The notes below the pieces were generated by a model that was not told the DNA's origin, searched no databases, and was given only the letters and a program-made list of their open reading frames with translations. A DNA stretch of 64,000 nt from Nocardia sp. NBC_01327 (lineage in GTDB: Bacteria; Actinomycetota; Actinomycetes; Mycobacteriales; Mycobacteriaceae), in NCBI RefSeq assembly GCF_035958815.1, contig NZ_CP108383.1, positions 310,001 to 374,000 on the forward strand. Reading direction: 5' to 3'. The position numbers and the translations under genes were made by a program. Of the stretch, positions 54,304 through 61,699 are shown in pieces; the first letter of the stretch is position 1; the number at the start of each line of letters is the position of its first letter.

Positions 54304-55899
54304 ATGAGCCCGGTCGACGAGGCAGCATCGAGCACACCAGCGCGGGCGCGGTATGACGTGGTCGTGGTGGGCGGTGGCCACAACGGGTTGGTGGCCGCCG
54401 CCTATCTGGCGCGGGCCGGGCGGTCGGTGCTGGTTCTCGAGCGTGCGGATCACACCGGTGGTGCGGCGGTGTCGGCGCGGGTATTTCCCGGTGTGGACGC
54501 ACGCCTGTCCCGGTACTCGTATCTGGTGAGTCTGCTGCCGCAGCAGATTGTGCGAGATCTGGGGCTGCGCTTCGAGACTCGGCGTCGGCGCATCTCGTCC
54601 TATACCCCGGTCGGTGCGGGCGGGCTGCTGGTGGACAACGGATCCGAGGCGGGAACTAGGGAGAGTTTCGCGCGGGTCACCGGCTCGGATACGGATTTTC
54701 TTGCGTGGCAACGGTTCTACGCAGAGACTGCCGGACTTGCTCAGCGCGTCTTTCCCACCCTGACCGCACCGCTGCCGACACGGGACGAAATGCGCCGCAC
54801 GGTAGCCGATTCCGCGCTCTGGGACGCGCTCTTCGAACGCCCACTGGGTGAATGGGTCGAGAAGACCTTCACCGACGACACCGTGCGCGGCGTAGTCCTC
54901 ACCGATGCGCTGATCGGCACCTTCACCCATGCGCACGATCCGTCGCTGCTGCAGAACCGCTGCTTCCTCTATCACGTCATCGGCGGCGGCACCGGCGACT
55001 GGGATGTGCCGGTCGGCGGTATGGGCGCACTGACGGATGCGCTCGCGGCCGCGGCCCGCACGGCCGGGGCGGAGATCGTGACCGGTTGTGCGGTCGCGGG
55101 CATCGAAACCGATGGCAACACAGCGCAAGTGGCCTTCACCATGGCATCCGGTGAGACCGGTACTGTCACGGCGGGCCGGGTGCTGGCGAATGCGGCGCCG
55201 TACGAACTGGCGCGGCTGCTCGGCGAGACCGCGGAACGTCCGGAGGGTTCCCAGCTCAAGATCAATATGCTGCTGCGCCGCCTACCGCGCCTGCGGGACA
55301 CCCGGGTCGATCCCGCCGCCGCCTTCGCGGGCACCTTTCATATCGCCGAATCCGCCACCCAGCTCGAACAGGCCTATCGCGAGGCCGCATCCGGCCGGCT
55401 GCCGTCCGCGCCGCCCGCGGAGATCTACTGCCACACCCTCACCGATCCCTCGATCCTCGCCCCCGAGCTCCGCGCCCAGGGCATGCACACCCTCACCCTC
55501 TTCGGTTTGCACACCCCCGCACGACTTTTCGCCGCCGATCCGGACGGAACAAAGGCTGCGCTGGTCGATGCCACACTCGCCCAACTGGATTCGGTTCTCG
55601 CCGAACCTCTTCGCGACTGCCTCGCCGTCGACGCCGACGGCCGCCCCTGTCTGGAGGCGAAGTCCCCGGTCGATCTGGAACGCGATATCGGCCTCCCCGG
55701 CGGCCACATCTTCCACCGAGATCTCGAATTCCCCTACCTTCCAGAGGAATCCGACAACTCCCCCGCCGCTCGCTGGGGCGTCGCCACCGCACACCGGAAC
55801 ATCCTGCTGTGCGGCGCGGGCGCAGTCCGCGGCGGTGGTGTCAGCGGCATCGGCGGCCACAATGCCGCCATGGCGGTACTCGAGTCCACCGAAGCCTGA
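54304..55899 (+). CDS. phytoene dehydrogenase-like FAD oxidoreductase
   Basis: This 531-residue protein has an N-terminal FAD motif VVVVGGGHNGLVAAAYLARAG and a late segment LCGAGAVRGGGVSGIGGHNAA, as in the CrtI/PYROXD2-like family. It starts ten bases after the KstD-like gene, so it is co-transcribed. It may oxidise a polyene, steroid or lipid; the family is broad. Confidence 0.85.
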   Translation: MSPVDEAASSTPARARYDVVVVGGGHNGLVAAAYLARAGRSVLVLERADHTGGAAVSARVFPGVDARLSRYSYLVSLLPQQIVRDLGLRFETRRRRISSYTPVGAGGLLVDNGSEAGTRESFARVTGSDTDFLAWQRFYAETAGLAQRVFPTLTAPLPTRDEMRRTVADSALWDALFERPLGEWVEKTFTDDTVRGVVLTDALIGTFTHAHDPSLLQNRCFLYHVIGGGTGDWDVPVGGMGALTDALAAAARTAGAEIVTGCAVAGIETDGNTAQVAFTMASGETGTVTAGRVLANAAPYELARLLGETAERPEGSQLKINMLLRRLPRLRDTRVDPAAAFAGTFHIAESATQLEQAYREAASGRLPSAPPAEIYCHTLTDPSILAPELRAQGMHTLTLFGLHTPARLFAADPDGTKAALVDATLAQLDSVLAEPLRDCLAVDADGRPCLEAKSPVDLERDIGLPGGHIFHRDLEFPYLPEESDNSPAARWGVATAHRNILLCGAGAVRGGGVSGIGGHNAAMAVLESTEA

Positions 55900-55909
55900 C
55901 GCCGCGACA

Positions 55910-56374
55910 TCACCGCTCCGCGGGGTGCTCGGCATCCCACTTCGCCCGAGCCTCGCTCACCGCGTCCATATGGTTGCGCGACCAGTCCGCCAGATCCGCC
56001 GCCACCCCGGCCAGGCTGTAGCCGAGATCGGTGAGCCGGTACTCGACCTGCGGTGGAATGGTCGGATACGCGGTGCGCTCGAGGAACCCGTCGCGCCCCA
56101 GCCGCTTGGTGGTGAGGGTCAGCATGCGCTGGGAGATGCCCGGGATCGCGCGCTGCAGTTCACTGAATCGCCGTGTGCCCTTGTGTAGTTCGACCAGCAC
56201 CAGCACCGTCCACTTATCACCCAGCCGGTCCAGGGTGTCGCGGATGCCGCAGTTGTCATCACCACACGGCCCCTCCGGAACAGGCTCCGCCACCTGCGCG
56301 GTAACACCGGTGTTCGTGAGTGACAGCAAAGTGCCTTCTTCCCGAGTGGGCGCAGTCGTCGGATGCTCGACCAT
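55910..56374 (-). CDS. HxlR-family transcriptional regulator
   Basis: This 154-residue regulator has an HxlR winged helix (IRDTLDRLGDKWTVLVLVEL, RRFSELQRAIPGISQRML). It starts at ATG 56374 with a 30-residue N-terminal extension. It diverges from the NAD(P)H-binding gene at 56414, the same arrangement as ytfH/qorB (ytfG) in E. coli. A short dyad lies between them. Confidence 0.85.
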   Translation of the reverse strand: MVEHPTTAPTREEGTLLSLTNTGVTAQVAEPVPEGPCGDDNCGIRDTLDRLGDKWTVLVLVELHKGTRRFSELQRAIPGISQRMLTLTTKRLGRDGFLERTAYPTIPPQVEYRLTDLGYSLAGVAADLADWSRNHMDAVSEARAKWDAEHPAER

Positions 56375-56389
56375 GTCGTAGTTCACGAC
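56375..56389. promoter_or_regulatory. HxlR operator candidate
   Basis: GTCGT-AGTTC-ACGAC is a perfect 5-bp dyad with a five-base spacer in the 39-base gap between the divergent HxlR and QorB-like genes. It abuts the HxlR start codon. Confidence 0.45.
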
Positions 56390-56413
56390 CTTCTCAACGC
56401 AAGGAGTGTCCCA

Positions 56414-57304
56414 ATGATTCTGGTGACGGGCGTTTCCGGCAGCCTCGGCGGATTGGTGCTGGCAGGGCTGCGCGCGCAGACCGATCTGGAGGTGGTCGCG
56501 GGATCCAGCTCCGGCGACGGGACCACCACCCGCCGCCTCGATTTCGACGATCCCGCCACCCTCGCGGAGGGTTTCCGCGGAGCGGACGTCCTGGTCTTCA
56601 TTTCGGCCGGATACGCCGAGGACGATGTGGTGCTGGCCCGGCACGGCGCGGTCGTGGACGCCGCCACCGCCGCGGGCGTGCGGCATGTGATCTACACCAG
56701 CCTGGCCGGTTCGGCGAGCTCGGCGACCATTGCCGTCCCACACCGCTGGACCGAATCCCGTTTGGCTGCTGCGCCTTTCGAGGTCACGGTGCTACGCAAC
56801 GGCCTGTACACGGAGGTTCCGGTCGGCCTGGCGCTCGCCGCCGCCGAATCCACCGCCGCGACAGGTGTTTTCGCCGCGGCCTTCGGCGACGGCCGCATCT
56901 CGGTGGTGGCCCGGGAGGATCTGGCCGATATCGCGGTACGCGTTGCCGCCGAAGCGGATCGGGATCTGCGCGCCGGATCCGGAAACCGGCATGCCGGGCG
57001 CACCTATGAGCTCGAGGGCGTGGATTCGCTCAGCGGGGCCGATATCGCCGAGGCGCTCGGCGCGGCACTGGGCCGGCCGGTCCGGTACCAGGACATGGCA
57101 CTGACCGATGTGCGCAATGGATTGAGCGGCAGCGGTCTGCAGCCGTATCAGATCGGCCACACCCTCTCGCTCTTCTCGAATCTGAAGGCCGGGTTCCTGC
57201 ATGCCGCCGGTGGCGATCTGCGCACACTGCTTCCGGCGCCGCCGCGCCGCGTGCACGATCAGATCGCCGCCGCGATCACGACCCCCGCGACCATCGGAAA
57301 CTGA
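56414..57304 (+). CDS. NAD(P)H-binding, QorB/NmrA-like oxidoreductase
   Basis: This 296-residue Rossmann protein (ILVTGVSGSLGGLVLAGL) is of the atypical short-chain dehydrogenase NmrA/QorB branch, which handles quinones or reactive electrophiles. ATG 56414 with AAGGAG upstream. It is divergent from the HxlR regulator, its likely repressor. Confidence 0.88.
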   Translation: MILVTGVSGSLGGLVLAGLRAQTDLEVVAGSSSGDGTTTRRLDFDDPATLAEGFRGADVLVFISAGYAEDDVVLARHGAVVDAATAAGVRHVIYTSLAGSASSATIAVPHRWTESRLAAAPFEVTVLRNGLYTEVPVGLALAAAESTAATGVFAAAFGDGRISVVAREDLADIAVRVAAEADRDLRAGSGNRHAGRTYELEGVDSLSGADIAEALGAALGRPVRYQDMALTDVRNGLSGSGLQPYQIGHTLSLFSNLKAGFLHAAGGDLRTLLPAPPRRVHDQIAAAITTPATIGN

Positions 57305-57310
57305 AGCGGC

Positions 57311-58219
57311 TCAGTCATCCTGGGGATTCGCGGCGCACACCTCGGCACAGCAGCGGATGAAGTCGCGGACCATGGGATTGCTCTCGGAGGCGGCGGGCCA
57401 GGCCACCGCCACCCGGCTGGGCCCGATACCGCGCACCGGGCGGTAGACGATGCCGGGGCGCGGGTAGTAGCGGGCCGAGGAGGCCGGGGTGAAGCTGATG
57501 CCGAAGCCATTGGCGATGGCGGTGAGCCATTCATCGGTATTGCGGGCGATGGCCCCGATGACGGCGGTCGCGGCGGGACGGGCGTCGGCGCCGATCCAGA
57601 AGTCGCGCCACCAGCCATTTTCCGGCGGAGACGCGACAAACGGCTCCTCCCACAGATCCCGGAATTCGATCTCCTCGGACCCGGCGAGGTGATGGTCGGC
57701 GGGCAGCGCCAGCCAGCGCGGTTCGGTGAAGAGCTCATGCCTGCGGTAGTTGTCGTGGCCGGGGAAGGGCAGCCGGACCAGCGCGGCGTCGACATCGCCC
57801 TCGGCGAGACCGGCGCTGGGGTCGGTCCAGCCGAACTGCCGCATATCGACCCGCCAGCCCGGATGCGCGCGCCGGAAGGCGGCGACGATCTCCGGGGTGA
57901 ATTCGTTTGCGGCACTGGCGATGAAGCCCACCCGCAGCACCTTGCCCGCCCGGCTGGCGCCACTCTTGGTGGCGTGCAGCATATGCTCCCAGCCGGCCAG
58001 CAGCACCGGCGCGTGCTCGGCGAAAACCCGGCCGGGTTCGGTGAGGGTCATACCGGTGCGGGTGCGGATGAACAGTTGCACGCCGAGCTGTTGCTCGAGC
58101 TGTTTGATCTGTTTGGTCACGGCGGGCTGGGACACGTACAAACGCTGGGCAGCCCGGGTGACGTGCCCTTCCTCCGCGACGGCGACGAAGTAGCGCAGCA
58201 GCCGCGTGTCGATGTCCAT
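57311..58219 (-). CDS. LysR-family regulator, copy 1
   Basis: This 302-residue protein has an N-terminal LysR helix-turn-helix (RYFVAVAEEGHVTRAAQRLYVSQPAVTKQIKQLE) and a substrate-binding effector domain. ATG 58219. Closely related to the adjacent copy at 58235, with matching motifs throughout (GWTDP, VASPPENGWWRDFW). Target unknown. Confidence 0.9.
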   Translation of the reverse strand: MDIDTRLLRYFVAVAEEGHVTRAAQRLYVSQPAVTKQIKQLEQQLGVQLFIRTRTGMTLTEPGRVFAEHAPVLLAGWEHMLHATKSGASRAGKVLRVGFIASAANEFTPEIVAAFRRAHPGWRVDMRQFGWTDPSAGLAEGDVDAALVRLPFPGHDNYRRHELFTEPRWLALPADHHLAGSEEIEFRDLWEEPFVASPPENGWWRDFWIGADARPAATAVIGAIARNTDEWLTAIANGFGISFTPASSARYYPRPGIVYRPVRGIGPSRVAVAWPAASESNPMVRDFIRCCAEVCAANPQDD

Positions 58220-58234
58220 ACCTCAAGGTTATGG

Positions 58235-59155
58235 CTACGAGGTCCGGCGGCCGTCGCCCGCCTGCTGCCCCATGATGTCGGTGCAGCACCGAATGAAGTA
58301 CCGCACAATGGGATCCGCCTCGGAGGCGTCCGGCCACACCACGGCCACCCGGGTCTGCGCGATGCCGTGCACCGGCCGGAACACCACGCCCGGATAGGGA
58401 TTGGTGCGGGAGGTGGAGGCGGGCGTGAAGCTGACGCCGTATCCGCTGGCAATGGCCCGCAGCCATTCGTCGGTACTGCGGGCGATGGCGCCGATGATGG
58501 CGGTGTCCGCGGGACGGGAGTCCAGGCCCATCCAATAGTCGCGCCACCACCCGGTTTCCGCGGGCGAGGCGACATAGGGCTCATCCCACAGCTCCCGGAA
58601 GGCGATATCGTCGCGTTCGGCGAGCGGATGATTGTCCGGCAGGGCGATCCAGCGCGGTTCGGTGAACAGTTCCCGCACGTGATACCCGTCCTGGCCGGGG
58701 AAGGGTAGTCGGAGCAGGGCGACATCCACATCACCCTCGTCCAGTCCGGCGGTGGGGTCGGTCCAGCCGCCCTGGTGGATATCGACCTGCCAGTCCGGAT
58801 GCAGCCGGTGGAAGACCTGGATGATCTCCGGTATGTGCCCGTCGGCCGCGCTGTTGACGCAGCCCAGGCGCAGCACGCGGGCCGCGCGGCTGGCATCGCT
58901 CTTGGTATCGCGCAGAATGCGATCCCAGGCGCCCAGCAGTTCGGGCACCTGCGCGGCGAGCACCTTTCCGGCGGCGGTCAGGGTCCAGCCGGCCCGGGAG
59001 CGGATGAACAGTTCCACCCCCATCTGCTGTTCCAGCTGTTTGATCTGGGTGGCCAGCGCGGGCTGTGCGACATGCAGGCGCTGCGCTGCCAGCGGAGGGG
59101 ACTCGGTCTCCGCGACCGCCAGGAAGTAACGCAGCAGTCGCGTGTCGATATCCAT
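58235..59155 (-). CDS. LysR-family regulator, copy 2
   Basis: This 306-residue tandem paralog of the preceding gene shares LLRYFLAVAE, IKQLEQQMGVELFIRSR, GWTDPTAGLDEGDVD and WWRDYWMG. It ends 15 bases upstream of the start of copy 1, so the two are likely co-transcribed. The helix-turn-helix is less canonical than in copy 1 (SPPLAAQRLHVAQPALATQ). A recent tandem duplication with divergence is inferred. Confidence 0.9.
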   Translation of the reverse strand: MDIDTRLLRYFLAVAETESPPLAAQRLHVAQPALATQIKQLEQQMGVELFIRSRAGWTLTAAGKVLAAQVPELLGAWDRILRDTKSDASRAARVLRLGCVNSAADGHIPEIIQVFHRLHPDWQVDIHQGGWTDPTAGLDEGDVDVALLRLPFPGQDGYHVRELFTEPRWIALPDNHPLAERDDIAFRELWDEPYVASPAETGWWRDYWMGLDSRPADTAIIGAIARSTDEWLRAIASGYGVSFTPASTSRTNPYPGVVFRPVHGIAQTRVAVVWPDASEADPIVRYFIRCCTDIMGQQAGDGRRTS

Positions 59156-59163
59156 CGGTCTCT

Positions 59164-59200
59164 ATTTTGCCCTCCACCGCGCTCCGGGCGGGCTCGCGGC
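59164..59200. repeat. dispersed repeat, copy 2
   Basis: About 37 bases align with 10452-10488 over the CGCTCCGG, CGGG and TCGCGGC cores. A short GTCCCA-GT-TGGGAC hairpin follows at 59207-59220. It lies upstream of the LysR gene. Confidence 0.4.
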
Positions 59201-59432
59201 CCTGAAGTCCCAGTTGGGACCTTTGCGAAGAGTGCCGTGAAGTGCGGATGTTAGGGCCGATTCACCCGAAAGTCTGGATCGTCACGGTCGGGAAAATCCG
59301 GGGCAGTGGACAGGACGCGCGCAAATCCATTGCGGCACCGACCGGTCGGTTGCTCGCGCGCTAGGGTGAATTTGCCACGAAGTTGCTGTATTTCAGGACG
59401 CTGATTCGGCCACCGAGCGAGGCAGGAGGCGT

Positions 59433-60902
59433 GTGAACCCGACCGAACCCGAACCCGAACACCATCAACCGCAGCACCGGCTCGCCCCGGCTCCGCGCCC
59501 GATGAGCGGCCGCCTCTACGGGGCGACCCGCCGCGCCGCCGGATCCATGGACCGCTGGCTGCGCCGCGTCAGCGCCAGCCCCCTCGACCTGTCCGCCGAG
59601 GACGCGCCCCCGCCCGTCGAACCGCCCGTGTCCGCGGATCTACTCGATCTGCTGCGGCATCTCGGCGTCGCGCTCATCTCCTCCGGCGAAACCACCAATC
59701 AGGTGCAGCGCATCCTCGACGATATGGCCCGGCGCTACGACGCCGACGAGGTGCATTTCTTCGTCCTGCCCACCGGAATCTTCGTGCGCGTGCACGATTC
59801 CCGGGGCACCGCCGTCGACCTGCTCGAGGCCAATGGGGAGACACTGCGGCTGGATCAGATCGCGGCGCTGTACAAGCTGATCGACGAGATCAAGCACACG
59901 GTGCCGCCGCCTGCCGAGGCCACACTCGAACTCGCGAAGATCCTCGCCTCACCGCCACCCACCGCGGTGTGGCTCATGCTGCTGGGCAATGTGGTGCTGA
60001 CCACGGGCCTGGGCCTCATGCTCAATCCGACGGCCAATGCCCTGCCCGGATACATCGTCATCGGCCTGGTGGTGCAGCTGCTGATCATGCTCGCGGACCG
60101 CATGCCGCTGCTGTCGCTGGGCCTGCCGGTGGTCGCGGGCGCCTCGGTCACGCTGCTGGCCTTCGGTTTTCCGCATGCTATCGGCGGCGGCAATCCACAG
60201 CAGCTGCTGGTGCCGGGCGTCTCCTCACTGCTGCCGGGCGCGACGCTGACCAATGGTTCCATCGAGCTGGCCACCGGATCGATGGTGGCGGGCGCCAGTC
60301 GCACCATCTACGGCCTGAACAAACTGATCCTGCTGGCCTTCGGCATTCTCATCGGCCTGCAGATGCTGGGCCCGAACCCGTCGATCACTCCCGAGACCAT
60401 GCACCAATTGGGTTGGTGGGCACCGTTTCTCGGTGTGCTGCTGATCGGCCTCGGACATTCGTGGCGGGCCAGCGCGCCCCCGAAATCGCTGCCCTGGCTA
60501 CTGGTGGTGCTCTACGCGGCCTTCCTCGCGCAGAAGCTCGGGGTGCAGATCGGCGGCGGACTGCTCGGCTCGTTCCTGGGCGGCATGGTGGCGGTGCCCG
60601 CCGCATATCTGGTGCAGCGCAATCGAAATGCGCCGCCTACGCAGGTGGCGTTCCTGCCCGCCTTCTGGATGCTGGTGCCCGGCGGCATCGGTCTCACCGG
60701 GGTGTCGGAGCTGGTGACCCAATCGAATGCGAACGGGCTGCACGTCCTGGTCACCACCACGCTCACGGTGCTGGCCATCGCCATGGGGGTGCTGGTCGGC
60801 TCGGGTCTGGCCACCAAGCGGCCGCCGCAGATCTCGCCGATGGTGGAGCAGTTCCTCGGTCCCGATACCGGGAAGCATTCAGCGGACCATCGCGAGCCCT
60901 GA
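59433..60902 (+). CDS. threonine/serine exporter family protein
   Basis: This 489-residue ThrE-type exporter has an N-terminal soluble domain (about 65-165) with LLRHLGVALISSGETTNQVQRIL, then ten membrane segments. GTG 59433. The family exports threonine and serine through the cytoplasmic membrane in corynebacteria. Its 3' end overlaps the convergent SGNH hydrolase gene by 24 bases. Confidence 0.9.
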   Translation: MNPTEPEPEHHQPQHRLAPAPRPMSGRLYGATRRAAGSMDRWLRRVSASPLDLSAEDAPPPVEPPVSADLLDLLRHLGVALISSGETTNQVQRILDDMARRYDADEVHFFVLPTGIFVRVHDSRGTAVDLLEANGETLRLDQIAALYKLIDEIKHTVPPPAEATLELAKILASPPPTAVWLMLLGNVVLTTGLGLMLNPTANALPGYIVIGLVVQLLIMLADRMPLLSLGLPVVAGASVTLLAFGFPHAIGGGNPQQLLVPGVSSLLPGATLTNGSIELATGSMVAGASRTIYGLNKLILLAFGILIGLQMLGPNPSITPETMHQLGWWAPFLGVLLIGLGHSWRASAPPKSLPWLLVVLYAAFLAQKLGVQIGGGLLGSFLGGMVAVPAAYLVQRNRNAPPTQVAFLPAFWMLVPGGIGLTGVSELVTQSNANGLHVLVTTTLTVLAIAMGVLVGSGLATKRPPQISPMVEQFLGPDTGKHSADHREP

Positions 60903-61505
60903 GTCCGGATCGATCAGCCACAACAGCCAGTGCGGTGCGAGCAGGGCCGCGAATTCGTCGTAACCGGGTGCGTCGGGGTGGTAACCGTCGACGGCGGCGA
61001 CCTCACGCATCCAGATGCGATTGTCCCGCAACGGCTGATGCGCACGCAGATATAGGACGCCGGCACTGTCGCACAGCGCCGTGAAGCGGGCGTCGAGGTC
61101 CAGCAGGCGGTCGTTGTGGTCCTCGTCGACATTCGGCGGCGGTGCGACCACCATTGTCGTCCAGCCGTTTTCCCGGGCCCGGCGCAGGATTGCCGCGAGA
61201 TTGTCCACCGAATCCGCGGGATCGACGCGCGGACGGCCGTTCTCGTACTGGCTGTCGTTGACGCCGGTGGAGATCACCAGCCGGCAATCCGCGCCGGCGG
61301 GCAGTCGCGGCGCGCACTCGGCTTCCCAGCGGGCCCGGAGCTCGGTGCTGTTCTCGCGGCGAATACCCAGGTTGTAATAGGTGAGCGGCTGCCCAGCGGC
61401 AATGGCGCGGGCCGCCAGACGGCCCGCCCAGCCCAGGCATTTCCGGTCCCCGACCCCCGCTACGAAAGATTCGCCGATAAAGCAGACACGGAGATCGGAT
61501 ACCAC
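60879..61505 (-). CDS. SGNH/GDSL-type hydrolase
   Basis: This 208-residue protein has block I GESFVAG (Ser13), the GVNDS block and the late D/H pair in DGYHPD. GTG 61505 is the best start; upstream sequence is not coding-like. No signal peptide. Esterase or lipase activity is inferred from the family. Confidence 0.82.
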   Translation of the reverse strand: MVSDLRVCFIGESFVAGVGDRKCLGWAGRLAARAIAAGQPLTYYNLGIRRENSTELRARWEAECAPRLPAGADCRLVISTGVNDSQYENGRPRVDPADSVDNLAAILRRARENGWTTMVVAPPPNVDEDHNDRLLDLDARFTALCDSAGVLYLRAHQPLRDNRIWMREVAAVDGYHPDAPGYDEFAALLAPHWLLWLIDPDSGLAMVR

Positions 61506-61699
61506 AGACCAATACTCGCACGCAGGGAAAACAGACACGCCGGACGGGGACCGGCGGCGGCGTCGTGCCGCGACCGGCCCGCGACGGGTTACGGTAACCG
61601 GCGGATTGGAAAGTCGGCCGAACCGCCGACCGCCGCAACCCACCCCGAGCCGACCATGGGACCACAGCCGTTCCCACGATCCGAAAGCGCGTATAGGAC

